A program made the position numbers and the translations under genes. Below the pieces are notes generated by a model that worked only from the letters and a program-made list of their open reading frames with translations, was not told the DNA's origin and did not search any database. DNA of 64,000 bases from CAWBXL01 sp963837365 (GTDB lineage: Bacteria; Acidobacteriota; Terriglobia; Terriglobales; Acidobacteriaceae), in the NCBI GenBank assembly GCA_963837365.1, contig CAWIMW010000002.1, forward strand, positions 1,054,001 to 1,118,000, given 5' to 3'. Within the stretch, counting starts at the first letter, position 1. Each line of letters begins with the position of its first letter. Below are positions 38,616 through 47,658 of the stretch, in pieces.

Positions 38616-38715
38616 TCATTTCGACGAGGAGCGCAGCGACAAGGAGGAATCTGCTGTTTGACTGCCGGAAGAAAACAGATTCCTCGCCGATAAAGCCGGC
38701 TCGGAACGACAAACG
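38616..38715. repeat. Dispersed intergenic repeat with inverted arms (GGAATCTG type)
   Basis: The gap between serS and the TldE-like gene holds GTCATTTCGACGAGGAGCGC at 38616 and on to GGAATCTGCTGTTT, and then an inverted partial copy, AACAGATTCCTCG. A related single copy lies at 51570-51613 beside dgt. It looks like a chromosomal REP-like family and not a gene. Confidence 0.65.
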
Positions 38716-38748
38716 ATGATGCTGTTCGTACAATGCTGAAACATGCGA

Positions 38749-40521
38749 TCAATTCCCAGCCAGCGGCGCCTTCGACGCAGGCGGCGCCGGGAACGGCCCC
38801 TCTGCCTTAGTCAGAGAAACTTCCTCAAACAAAAGCGACGGCACGACAAACGACGCCACCGGCATATCCAGCCCGCCCGCCATGCCCATCGAGAAAATCG
38901 AATTGATGTTGGGAATGACTTGCTGATTCAGGACCATGGGCTTTTCCCCGGCGGCAACGATATCCCGAAACGTCGCAGCGGTCAGGCCGGAAAGCTCCGC
39001 ACCTTTCACCAGCTCCTCATGCCCATCGGGAAAAAGCTTGTAGACCTCGAGCAGTGTATTGGTCGGCGCTGATTGCGGAGACGCCGCCATCATTGCCGCC
39101 GCCCGCATCGCCGGATTGGCCCCGCCTCCGGTGCGGCGGACAATAATTCCATATTCCAATCCACGGTCCTTGACGCGGCGCAATAATTCTTCGCGCAGTT
39201 CAGCGCTGGTAGACGTTTTGCTGGAAGTGACAATCAAGTTGCTGGGCACAGCGCCCAGACTCCTCCGGCTGCCGCTGCTGTGGGAAATCATCCGCACCGG
39301 CACTCGCGAAGTCAGCAAAGTTTTCAGCATTCCCTTCTCCACCAACTTCGTAGTGTGGGAAGGAACCGCATCGTCATCAATCTCGTAGGAGCCTGTCAGT
39401 TTTGTGCCTTGATACTCTTTCAACCGCGCATCGTCAACCAAGTCCATCCACTCCGGCAACACCCGGCCGCCAATGCGGTCCAGCAGGCTGCCTCCCAAAC
39501 CCATCTGGCTCATCATCTGCTTGAAGAAAACTTCGAAGCGCGGATCATCGCTGTCGGGAATTCGAGAGGCAGCGAGCCCCGGAGCGAACACCTGAGCAAA
39601 GACCTCAGCCGCGGCGTCACCCTCAAAAAGCACCGGCCCGTTGTATTGCTCGGCGGAAGGGGCGGCACGCAGCTTCTGCAAGCGCAGCCCCATGTCTTTT
39701 GCCTTGGCGACAAGCGCACTTTTTGTCGGCAGGTCACTCAAGGAATCGCCGAAGAATTGGAGCGTATCGTGGATGGGAAGCCCATCGGGCGCTTGCGTGT
39801 CCGCGTCAATCCGTAGTGCATAGGCCGGGTCCGAGCGGGTGAAGGTTGAACCCTCGCTGTTTACATAGCGCGTATACAGATTCTTGAATTGAATCTGCAC
39901 GGTCGAGGTCAGCACATCCGGCATCTGTTTGAAGGGGAGTGACACCTCTCGCGCCAACTGTTCGAGAGCGGCAATATCCGCTTTGGCATCAGACCTGGGC
40001 TCGTGGACCGTGGCCGGCTGCTCTTTGCTGAAGTCAGCAATATCAGTAGTGCGCTTTCGGTTAGCCAGAGCCGATTTCTTGGCAGAGAACTCCTCGGCTA
40101 CATGTTTGTACTGCGCATCGGTAGCCACCCATAATTGCCGCCGCACCTGCTGGTAGTCATCGTCCAGTGGCCCTTGCACCACACCGGCTGACATGCCTCC
40201 ACCGCCAAAACTCTGGGCAGAGACATAGTTGCTATTGTCGAATGCGTAGTCGCCGACCCGGACTTCCACTCCAATGATCCGGGTACGAATCGGATTGCTT
40301 TGGGTCACGCTGCCCAGCGATGCGGAAATGGTCGCGCTGTCCAAGTCATCAATGCGGTAAGAAAAGAAATAAGGCTTCTCCAGATCCGCCACATGAAGCT
40401 GGCTGACCGACCGCGCCAGTTCGTCGTTCATCGCCTTCATGACAACGTCGTCTTTATCCTGCGCACAGAGCGGCAGTACGGCCGCCAGCAGACCGATCAC
40501 GATTTTTGTTGCCGTTCTCAT
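38749..40521 (-). CDS. Exported TldD/PmbA-family protein lacking the metal site (TldE-like)
   Basis: Exported protein of 590 residues (signal peptide about 1-20, cut near LCAQ) of the TldD/PmbA peptidase family. Family landmarks are present: RYVNSEGSTFTRSDP, ARLKEYQGTKLTGSYEIDDD, VEKGMLKTLLTSRVP and LLEVYKLFPDGHEELVKGAE. The zinc motif HExxxH is replaced by AAAEVFAQVF, and the Cys ligand region near the C terminus reads SIFSMGMAGGLDM with no Cys. It is therefore probably the non-catalytic partner of the TldD-like protein encoded just upstream (stop to start gap of 10 bases), as TldE is for TldD in known heterodimers. Substrate unknown; TldD/E complexes cleave modified or unfolded peptides. 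Confidence 0.85.
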   Translation of the reverse strand: MRTATKIVIGLLAAVLPLCAQDKDDVVMKAMNDELARSVSQLHVADLEKPYFFSYRIDDLDSATISASLGSVTQSNPIRTRIIGVEVRVGDYAFDNSNYVSAQSFGGGGMSAGVVQGPLDDDYQQVRRQLWVATDAQYKHVAEEFSAKKSALANRKRTTDIADFSKEQPATVHEPRSDAKADIAALEQLAREVSLPFKQMPDVLTSTVQIQFKNLYTRYVNSEGSTFTRSDPAYALRIDADTQAPDGLPIHDTLQFFGDSLSDLPTKSALVAKAKDMGLRLQKLRAAPSAEQYNGPVLFEGDAAAEVFAQVFAPGLAASRIPDSDDPRFEVFFKQMMSQMGLGGSLLDRIGGRVLPEWMDLVDDARLKEYQGTKLTGSYEIDDDAVPSHTTKLVEKGMLKTLLTSRVPVRMISHSSGSRRSLGAVPSNLIVTSSKTSTSAELREELLRRVKDRGLEYGIIVRRTGGGANPAMRAAAMMAASPQSAPTNTLLEVYKLFPDGHEELVKGAELSGLTAATFRDIVAAGEKPMVLNQQVIPNINSIFSMGMAGGLDMPVASFVVPSLLFEEVSLTKAEGPFPAPPASKAPLAGN

Positions 40522-40531
40522 ATCAACTCCA

Positions 40532-42217
40532 CTATTTGTCTGCTGGAGGCGAAGGCAGTACGGGAGCCTTCTCCTGCGATTTTTCTTTACGCTGCACTTC
40601 TATTTGCGAAACCAGCAACCCCGGCGAAATCGCCGAAACCGGCACCCATCCGGACTCCGCGCCGCAAACGCCGTTGAACACTCCCACGTCATCATCGGCA
40701 GCCGTGATCTTGCTGAAGGCGATCAGCGGAGTTCCGATCAAATCCACACCGCGCACCAACTCTTCTTTACCGTCGGGATAGACCCGGTAAACCACGGTCG
40801 GCATGACATTGAATGCGTTGGGGAGCGTCCGCTGCGTGAATGTGAATCCCCCCTCAATGTCATCGAAGATTAATCCGTACGGCTTGTTCGCAGCTTTGAT
40901 CTGCTCAATCAGCATCTTCTTAAGCTCATCGCGAGAGACCGATTTCTTACTTTCCACAATCAGGTTCGACTGCCGGGCCACAACTGCATATCCCTGCTGC
41001 CGCCGCCCGTGTCCATTCGACTGCGGGAAGCCGTCGATCGGAGCACGCGACATCAGAAAATTCTTCAGAACACCATCTTCGACTACCGTAACCCGCCGGC
41101 CTTTTACGCCTTCATCGTCAAATGGGTAGTAGCCCAGAAGTTCTGTACCGTGAGTTTGCTTCAGGGTAGGGTCCGAATAAACGGACAGAAAGTCAGGCAA
41201 GACTGCCTGATTTACTTTCTTTTTGAAGGTCTGCGCCTCGTCTTCGTTCTTTTGACGCTGGCCTTCAATCCGATGGCCAAAAATTTCGTGAAAGAAGACC
41301 GCAGACGCCCGCCCGGAGAGAATTGCCGGCCCGGTGTAAGGCTCAGCCAGAGGCGCTTTATTCAACGCGACCAGGGTTTTGATCATCTTCCCCACATCTT
41401 CAAAGATTGTGATGTCGTCCGGCAGTCCGTCGGGACGGAATGACATGTACGTCTGGTGCAGTGGCAATTCCATGCCATCATCAGCCTTCATGGTGGCGGA
41501 AATCACCAGCCGATACAGCGGCGCGGATAAACGCTCCACGCTGCCTTCGCTGTTCACATAACGGCGGGTCTCAATTTCTCCGCTGACCTCGGCGTTGGCC
41601 TCGCTGATCCCCGGCACGTTGCGGAAAGGCGCCGTAATTTTACGAATTCTCAATTCCCATACAGCGCGATCAAAGGAAAACGGCGCAATGTCTTCGATGT
41701 ATTTCTGGGCAGGCTCCTGGGAAAAATCGCCAGACTTGTCTTCCGTTTCAACCTTGGTGGCTACATTGGCTTTGACCTGCTCCAGGTCTTCGACGGCGCT
41801 TTTGTATTTGCGGTCCGTCTCGTACCAAAGCGCGGTCCGCAAAGCATCGGAATCGTCATCCAGCGGCACGCGCATGCTGCGGAAGTCGCCGCCAAAACCG
41901 CGGAACCGCGCGTTACCCCGCAGGGGATGGGTATTATCCAGCTTGTAGTCCCCGACGCGCAGGTCGATATCCAGCACCCGTGTGCGGTCGTCGCCACTGT
42001 AGGTAAGCGCGCCAAACGAACTGGTCACGCGAATGGCGCGATTGTCAGTAAGTTGATAGGCCAGGAAGTAAGGAGGGACTGGGGTCCTCTTCAGATTCGC
42101 AAAAGACCGTGTCAACTCCTGGGTCATGGCGGCCATTACAGGATCAGCGGATTTCTGCGCCGCTGCACTGATAACCGCAGACAAGAGAACAACCCACACC
42201 ACAGCAGATCGCTTCAC
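40532..42217 (-). CDS. Exported TldD-family zinc peptidase
   Basis: Exported protein of 561 residues (signal peptide about 1-21) of the TldD/PmbA family. The catalytic zinc motif is intact: FFHEIFGH, with His310, Glu311 and His315. The third ligand is probably the Cys of FNGVCGAESG near the C terminus, which aligns with VCGKEGQSVPVG of E. coli TldD. Other family segments are RRYVNSEGSVERL, GTELLGYYPFDDEGV and LKNFLMSRAPIDGF. Classical TldD and TldE are cytoplasmic; a signal peptide on both partners points to a periplasmic version. It precedes the metal-site-lacking paralogue by 10 bases, and the cytochrome gene begins 18 bases upstream, so a shared transcript is likely. Confidence 0.88.
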   Translation of the reverse strand: MKRSAVVWVVLLSAVISAAAQKSADPVMAAMTQELTRSFANLKRTPVPPYFLAYQLTDNRAIRVTSSFGALTYSGDDRTRVLDIDLRVGDYKLDNTHPLRGNARFRGFGGDFRSMRVPLDDDSDALRTALWYETDRKYKSAVEDLEQVKANVATKVETEDKSGDFSQEPAQKYIEDIAPFSFDRAVWELRIRKITAPFRNVPGISEANAEVSGEIETRRYVNSEGSVERLSAPLYRLVISATMKADDGMELPLHQTYMSFRPDGLPDDITIFEDVGKMIKTLVALNKAPLAEPYTGPAILSGRASAVFFHEIFGHRIEGQRQKNEDEAQTFKKKVNQAVLPDFLSVYSDPTLKQTHGTELLGYYPFDDEGVKGRRVTVVEDGVLKNFLMSRAPIDGFPQSNGHGRRQQGYAVVARQSNLIVESKKSVSRDELKKMLIEQIKAANKPYGLIFDDIEGGFTFTQRTLPNAFNVMPTVVYRVYPDGKEELVRGVDLIGTPLIAFSKITAADDDVGVFNGVCGAESGWVPVSAISPGLLVSQIEVQRKEKSQEKAPVLPSPPADK

Positions 42218-42234
42218 GAAAACCTCGCCATACT

Positions 42235-42669
42235 CTACTTCGCCGCCGGGGAAAGTGACTTCAAATAGGCCACCACCGCTGCCGCATCCTCTTTGTTCAT
42301 CTTGTACTGCGGCATGGGCGGACGAGCGGGCAGATCATTGTACGCGAGTCCAGTCATGAGGAACTTGACCGCATCCTCTTCTTCCCATCCGCGTAGACCC
42401 GCAATATTCGGTGCCCGGTCCGCCCACACCGGCATTGACGTGATCGGCTTAAAAGTCAGCGTCGCGCCGCGGAGTTCCTTGCCGGGAATCGGTTCTCCTT
42501 TTTCATTGAGCGGACTGTGACATTCGCCACATTTGGCAATGGCGTCAACCAGGTATTTCCCGCGCGCGATCTTGTCCGGAGTGGCAGGCGGCGCGGCAAA
42601 GGAATTCGCCAGGCTTACCACGAGCAACAAACCCGCTCCAATGGAAATCAACGCCCCAGTTCGTTTCAT
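42235..42669 (-). CDS. Mono-heme cytochrome c
   Basis: Exported or membrane-anchored c-type cytochrome of 144 residues. A hydrophobic signal/anchor spans about residues 5-26, followed by the haem motif KCGECHSP (CxxCH) and the distal Met region PPMPQYKMNKEDAAAVVAYL. ATG at 42669 is preferred, with GAGG nine bases upstream; alternative starts exist at 42684 and 42702. The gene ends 18 bases before the TldD-like gene on the same strand. It is divergent from the phosphatase gene, which starts at 42753. The redox partner is unknown, since no oxidase or dehydrogenase is adjacent here. Confidence 0.85.
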   Translation of the reverse strand: MKRTGALISIGAGLLLVVSLANSFAAPPATPDKIARGKYLVDAIAKCGECHSPLNEKGEPIPGKELRGATLTFKPITSMPVWADRAPNIAGLRGWEEEDAVKFLMTGLAYNDLPARPPMPQYKMNKEDAAAVVAYLKSLSPAAK

Positions 42670-42752
42670 CCTCAATGTCCTCATGTCTATTGAAAATACC
42701 ACGGCCTAGCTGCTTTGGCCGCTATCACATTAGGTTGTACACTACCAGCGCG

Positions 42753-44423
42753 ATGAGACTCCCCCACCGCGCAGCTCTGGGACTTCTGCTGTGTTTTCTA
42801 CAATCACAGTTGTCCTTTGCCTCGGCTTACAACGGACATCCCAAGCTGGTTGTGATTGTTGTAATTGACCAGTTCCGGGCTGATTATCTGGAGCGCTACC
42901 GCGATCAGTTCGGCGAGGGCGGGTTCAAGCTGTTTCTCGACCACGGTGCATATTTCACCAACTGCAACTACAACTACGCAACTACGCAAACTGCGCCGGG
43001 GCACGCCACCTTATTGACTGGCGCTTATCCCAATGGCCACGGCATCATGGCAAACGAGTGGTGGGACCCGCGGCCAAAGCGGATAGTAACGTCCGTGCAG
43101 GACGACGCTACCCAACTGCTTGGAGTCCCGGGCAAAGCCTCCGGGTCTTCGCCGCACAATTTGCAGGCTGACACGATTGGGGACGAACTCAGGCTTGCCA
43201 CCCAGGGCAAGTCACGTGTTTTTGCCATTGCGCTCAAAGATCGTGCCGCGGTTTTACCGGCTGGTTTTTCCGGCAACGGCGCTTATTGGATTGATGGCAA
43301 GTCCGGTGCCTGGGTCTCCTCTACGTACTACCGAAGCGAGCTTCCCAAGTGGGCAAAGGATTTCAATGAGGCCAAGCGGGCGGAGAAATATCTCAATCTT
43401 GAGTGGAAAGATGCCAGCGGCAATGTTCTGCGAACCACAAATTCCAAGCCCGGGAAGGAGGACTTTTTCGAAGTGGTCGGGTCTACCCCGTTTGCCAATG
43501 ATTACGAATTTGATTTCGCGCGCGAGTTGACCACCTATGAGAAGCTGGGCAGCGGCCCAGCAACCGATCTCCTGATCATCGGCTTATCCGCCAACGACAT
43601 TCTCGGTCACAAAGTTGGCCCGGATTCGCCGGAAATGCAGGCCATGGCTCTTTCCCTGGACAGGCAACTAGCAGGCTTCTTCGAGTTCCTGGGGCATCAA
43701 CTAGGACTTGCCAATGTTTGGATTGCGCTGTCTGCGGACCACGGAGTTGCTCCCGTGCCCGCGGTCGCAGGCAAACTCCATATTCCCGCAGTTGGCCTCT
43801 CCGGCGAAAAGATAACCGCCAAATTGAATCAAGTCTTATCCGCAAAACTCACGCCCGGGCGAAGCACCATTTTTGTCGAGGACCTCGACCTGACCACTGT
43901 GTGGCTGAATGACCAGGCCTTCGGCACCGTCAAAGTGAAGGAAGAAGACGCAGAGAAAATGGTAGGGGAAGCCTTGCAACCAATGGGAATCCGCTACTAT
44001 TACACGCGAGCACAACTGAATCGTGAAGATATCCCGCATACGCCGACAGGAGTGAAATACCTGAACAGTTATTTCCCTCTCCGTGGGTGGTTCATGATGA
44101 TCGTTCCTCCGCCATTCATGCTGTTTGATGAAAGCGGAACCAGCCATGGCTCTCCGTACACCTACGACACACATGTTCCGTTGGCGTTTTATGGAATTCC
44201 ATTCCAACCGGGGACCTATCGCAATTCGGTCGAACCGGTGGACATGGCGGTAACCCTGGCTTCACTGTTGGGAATCAATGCCCCCACTCACGCCATTGGC
44301 CGGGTTCTTAGCGAGAGTCTGGCCCCCCCGCACGGAGGAAGCCCGCAGCTTGAGCACCCGTCATCGCCTCCGGTAAGTCTGATCCAGCCGGTAACATTCC
44401 CCATGCAGGAGGACGCTCGCTGA
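42753..44423 (+). CDS. Alkaline phosphatase / type I phosphodiesterase family, PafA-like
   Basis: Exported phosphate-releasing enzyme of 556 residues. ATG at 42753 gives a signal peptide (MRLPHRAALGLLLCFLQSQL and on, cut near SFAS); the open frame from 42675 adds residues unlike a signal. The metal Asp lies in VVIVVIDQFRADYLERY and the nucleophile is probably Thr80 in TTQTAPGHATLLTGAYPNGH. Later metal ligands appear in SADHGVAPVP and YDTHVPLAFYG. This pattern matches PafA-type phosphate-insensitive alkaline phosphatases. The stop overlaps the pyrD start (TGATG), which predicts translational coupling to a cytoplasmic biosynthetic gene; the functional reason is not clear. Regulation by phosphate cannot be read from the sequence. 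Confidence 0.85.
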   Translation: MRLPHRAALGLLLCFLQSQLSFASAYNGHPKLVVIVVIDQFRADYLERYRDQFGEGGFKLFLDHGAYFTNCNYNYATTQTAPGHATLLTGAYPNGHGIMANEWWDPRPKRIVTSVQDDATQLLGVPGKASGSSPHNLQADTIGDELRLATQGKSRVFAIALKDRAAVLPAGFSGNGAYWIDGKSGAWVSSTYYRSELPKWAKDFNEAKRAEKYLNLEWKDASGNVLRTTNSKPGKEDFFEVVGSTPFANDYEFDFARELTTYEKLGSGPATDLLIIGLSANDILGHKVGPDSPEMQAMALSLDRQLAGFFEFLGHQLGLANVWIALSADHGVAPVPAVAGKLHIPAVGLSGEKITAKLNQVLSAKLTPGRSTIFVEDLDLTTVWLNDQAFGTVKVKEEDAEKMVGEALQPMGIRYYYTRAQLNREDIPHTPTGVKYLNSYFPLRGWFMMIVPPPFMLFDESGTSHGSPYTYDTHVPLAFYGIPFQPGTYRNSVEPVDMAVTLASLLGINAPTHAIGRVLSESLAPPHGGSPQLEHPSSPPVSLIQPVTFPMQEDAR

Positions 44424-45367
44424 TGTCGCCATCTGGAACCAGCGTTCCCAAGACCGATCTCGCGGTAAGCTTCGCCGGAATTCAACTGAAGAACCCGGTC
44501 ATCGCGGCCAGCGGGACTTTCGGTTACGGGGTGGAGTTTGAAGATGTCCTGCATCTCGACAAGCTGGGCGGATTCGTGGTCAAAGGTCTATCGAAGGAAC
44601 CGATGATCGGCAATCCTCCGCCGCGCTTGTATGAAACTCCAGCCGGGATGCTGAACGCGATTGGATTGCAGAACATCGGCGCACGCGCGTTTGTGGATGA
44701 AAAGCTCCCCAAGCTGCGCGAGCTGAAAGACATTGTGGTCTTCGCCAATGTTTTCGGTTATACCCGGCAGGATTACGAGCAAACCATCCATATTCTGAAC
44801 GAAGGCGAGGGCATTGCCGCATACGAGCTGAATGTTTCCTGCCCCAACACCGCGCACGGAGGCATCCAGTTTGGCAGCGATCCGCGGTTGCTGGAAGAAG
44901 TCGTAAGCCTGGCCAAGCGCGTGGCGAAGCGGCCACTAATCGTCAAGTTATCACCCAACGTAACCAGCATCGCCCACATGGCCAAGGTCGCCCAGGATTC
45001 CGGAGCGGACGCCATCTCCCTCATCAACACCTTCGTAGCCATGGCCATCGACGCCGAAACCCGCAAGCCCCGCATCGCCAACGTCACCGCCGGACTCTCC
45101 GGCCCGGCCATCAAGCCGATCGCCCTGCGTATGGTCTTCGACGCTGCAAAAGTAGTGAAAATTCCCGTGATCGGCATGGGAGGAATTTCCAAAGCCGAAG
45201 ACATTGCAGAGTTCATGCTGGCCGGCGCAACCGCCGTGCAGATTGGAACAGCCAGTTATTGGGACCCGCGGGCGACGGAAAAAACTGTGGATGAATTGGA
45301 CCGCTGGTGCGTAGAACACCGGGTTGCGCGCGTCAGCGAACTTACCGGCGGTCTCAGTCTCGAATAA
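44423..45367 (+). CDS. pyrD: Dihydroorotate dehydrogenase, class 1B catalytic subunit
   Basis: FMN-containing enzyme that oxidises dihydroorotate to orotate in pyrimidine synthesis. The 314-residue length and the catalytic Cys in ELNVSCPNT are those of class 1B; class 2 enzymes use Ser and have an N-terminal membrane extension, which is absent here. The FMN-binding end is seen in IPVIGMGGISKAEDIAEFML and ATAVQIGTASYWDP. Class 1B works with the PyrK electron-transfer subunit, which is not in this window. The start ATG overlaps the stop of the phosphatase gene by one base. It is convergent with the GH2 gene, 18 bases away, with no terminator seen in the gap. Confidence 0.94.
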   Translation: MSPSGTSVPKTDLAVSFAGIQLKNPVIAASGTFGYGVEFEDVLHLDKLGGFVVKGLSKEPMIGNPPPRLYETPAGMLNAIGLQNIGARAFVDEKLPKLRELKDIVVFANVFGYTRQDYEQTIHILNEGEGIAAYELNVSCPNTAHGGIQFGSDPRLLEEVVSLAKRVAKRPLIVKLSPNVTSIAHMAKVAQDSGADAISLINTFVAMAIDAETRKPRIANVTAGLSGPAIKPIALRMVFDAAKVVKIPVIGMGGISKAEDIAEFMLAGATAVQIGTASYWDPRATEKTVDELDRWCVEHRVARVSELTGGLSLE

Positions 45368-45385
45368 GAGCGCCAGGAAATTCCA

Positions 45386-47515
45386 TTACTGCGGGTGGTA
45401 ATCCATATCGCCGCCCTGTCTTCCCGAGCTCCAGCGGAAATTCTTTTCCGCGGCAATAAAACCATTCGGACGCAGGACTCGAACTTCAACGGTCAGGAAA
45501 TCATTCGGGGTTTCCTTCCACGCCACGGGGACGGTTTGCGGCTCAGCCAGGTTTTCGTATTCTTGCGTGCCGCTCGCGATCACTTCGTTCCTTTGATCGC
45601 GCACCTTCCACTCCAGACGATAGTGGTGCAACGGATAGGACGGTAGGTCTGTCTCCGGTTTGCGGGCAACATTCAAACTGAACTTGGAAGGGATATACGT
45701 AGGACTGGGCAGGAAGTCTCCGCTTAGCGTGACCGGAAAATTCATCTCCCGCCAAACGTCATACGACGGCCGCCGTTGCCGGTTTTCATCGACAATGCCC
45801 ATGTCCACCGGACCTTCGGTAAGGCCGGGAAGTATGTTGCGGTGCGATTCGTAATCCTGATAGCACCAGAGAATCGCTCCCGCAATCCAATCGCGCCGCG
45901 CGATCTCCGGCATTTGCTCGCGAAGAATGCGGATCCGGGCTTCGTCCCCTTCGCGCGAAGTGTTAGAAAAAATTCCCGCAAAACCGAATTCGGAAATGAT
46001 CACCATTTTGTCCGGATAACTGGCATTCACCTGGTCGAGCGCGGGAGCCAATAGATTCGCCGGGCCCGACCACGATCCAAAATATTCATTCATCATGATG
46101 AAGTCGGCATAATATGCGCCGTCATCTTCCGGCTTGCCCTGGTTCGGCAGATTGTTGTTGGCGAAGGAAACATATCGCTCGGGATCAATCTGATGAATGA
46201 ATTCCTTCATCGCGCGGAAATATGCGATGCCTCCCGGCTTATTGGTCTCGCTCTCATTGCAAACACTCCAGGCAAAAATGCTGGGATGATTTCCGGCCTG
46301 CTCGATCATCTCCTGCATTTGCTGTTTGGCCAGCGCGAGGACCTTCGGGTTCGAAAGCTGTTTCTCGGTGACCTGCCACAGCGGAATTTCCGGCATAAAC
46401 AAAATTCCGTTGCGGTCGGCGTAATCAAGAATGTAAGGATGCTGCGGATAGTGCACCGGACGGGTCAGCGTGACTTGTAGATTTTTCAAGTCGTCGTAAT
46501 CATGACGCATGGTGCCGCGAGTTTCCGCCAGGCCCTCCCAAGGCGATTCTTCATGGCGGGTGATGCCGCTGAGTCGCACACGCTCGCCGTTCACCAGCAG
46601 GTGGCGGTCTTTAATCTCGATGGTGCGGATGCCGAATGTGTCCTGCTGTTCGTCAATTGCATGACCAGCCCGGTCTTTCACCTCAACCTTCATGCTGTAG
46701 AGATTGGGAATGTCGAAGCTCCACAAACGCGGCGCGTCGATTTTGAGTTTTACTTCGGCCTGCGAAGCCCCCGGTTTTAAAGTCAGGGGGATGGTCTGCT
46801 CGGCAACCGGCGCGTCCTGTCCGTCGATGGAAGCAAATACGCGGACCTGCACGGCCTTATCCGATTTACCGGTATTCTCCAGAAACACGACGTCGGAGGT
46901 TTGCGCGCTACCGCCATCCACATGACTGCGAATCTTCTGGCGGCGCACCAGCACTGGCTCATTTTCGGTGAGCCACACATCGCGCACGATCCCGCCGTAA
47001 TGCCACCAGTCGTACCAGGTGTTTTCACCCAGGCGCTGTGCGAAGCCAGGGATGGTCGCCGCGCCCGGCCGGTTGTCGATCTCCACCGCAAGCTGATTGC
47101 TTTCCCGCAGGTAAGGAGTGATGTCGAAGTAATACGATGTGTAGCCGCCTTCGTGGCTGCCGAGTTCGGTCCCATTCAACCAGACGCGCGATTTATAAAA
47201 TGTCGCGCCGAAGTGGATTTCATAATGAAGCCCGGCCTTCTGTGCAGGCGCGGAGAAGTGGCGGAAGTACCACGCCACGCCCACGTAATCTTTGTGCGTG
47301 CCTACATTCCAGGTGTGCGGGATGGAAACTGATTCCGTCTCGCTGGGTATCTGCTTCTGCCATCCAACCTGCTCGCCTTCCCGCTTGGGATCGATGTGGA
47401 AGCTCCAATTGCTGTTCAGGTCAATCCGTGTGGCCGCAAACGAGGGCAGAGCTGTCAGTAAGAGCGTAATTGCGATTGCGAACTGAAAAACTCGAAGAAG
47501 GGATGATTTGCGCAT
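45386..47515 (-). CDS. Exported glycoside hydrolase family 2 protein
   Basis: Secreted or periplasmic beta-glycosidase of about 709 residues, of the beta-galactosidase/glucuronidase/mannosidase family. ATG at 47515 is supported by AGGAG eight bases upstream and gives a signal peptide (about 1-27, cut near SFAA). Domain order is the classical one: sugar-binding jelly roll (GVAWYFRHFSAPAQ, SRVWLNGTELGSHEGGYTSY), Ig-like domain, and barrel with the acid/base Glu in WSVCNESET and the nucleophile Glu in VIISEFGFAG. A C-terminal region of about 110 residues follows. The substrate cannot be fixed from the sequence. It is convergent with pyrD and separated by a terminator from the OmpA-like gene upstream. 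Confidence 0.9.
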   Translation of the reverse strand: MRKSSLLRVFQFAIAITLLLTALPSFAATRIDLNSNWSFHIDPKREGEQVGWQKQIPSETESVSIPHTWNVGTHKDYVGVAWYFRHFSAPAQKAGLHYEIHFGATFYKSRVWLNGTELGSHEGGYTSYYFDITPYLRESNQLAVEIDNRPGAATIPGFAQRLGENTWYDWWHYGGIVRDVWLTENEPVLVRRQKIRSHVDGGSAQTSDVVFLENTGKSDKAVQVRVFASIDGQDAPVAEQTIPLTLKPGASQAEVKLKIDAPRLWSFDIPNLYSMKVEVKDRAGHAIDEQQDTFGIRTIEIKDRHLLVNGERVRLSGITRHEESPWEGLAETRGTMRHDYDDLKNLQVTLTRPVHYPQHPYILDYADRNGILFMPEIPLWQVTEKQLSNPKVLALAKQQMQEMIEQAGNHPSIFAWSVCNESETNKPGGIAYFRAMKEFIHQIDPERYVSFANNNLPNQGKPEDDGAYYADFIMMNEYFGSWSGPANLLAPALDQVNASYPDKMVIISEFGFAGIFSNTSREGDEARIRILREQMPEIARRDWIAGAILWCYQDYESHRNILPGLTEGPVDMGIVDENRQRRPSYDVWREMNFPVTLSGDFLPSPTYIPSKFSLNVARKPETDLPSYPLHHYRLEWKVRDQRNEVIASGTQEYENLAEPQTVPVAWKETPNDFLTVEVRVLRPNGFIAAEKNFRWSSGRQGGDMDYHPQ

Positions 47516-47613
47516 GAGCCAGTCTCCTGCGGAGGATGAGAGCAAACGCGGCATCTTTTCACGGTTGAGTCTACGGAGTCAATTTCGCCGTAACTCAAAC
47601 TGCCTGCAACAAT

Positions 47614-47640
47614 AAAAAGCCCCTTGCCGAGGCAAGGGGC
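47614..47640 (-). terminator. Terminator after the OmpA-like gene
   Basis: On the minus strand a 10-bp stem GCCCCTTGCC / GGCAAGGGGC (47631-47640 with 47619-47628), with a tight loop, followed by a T run (A at 47614-47618 on the plus strand). It is 18 bases after the OmpA-like stop. Confidence 0.85.
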
Positions 47641-47658
47641 CTTTTAACGAAACGTAAC

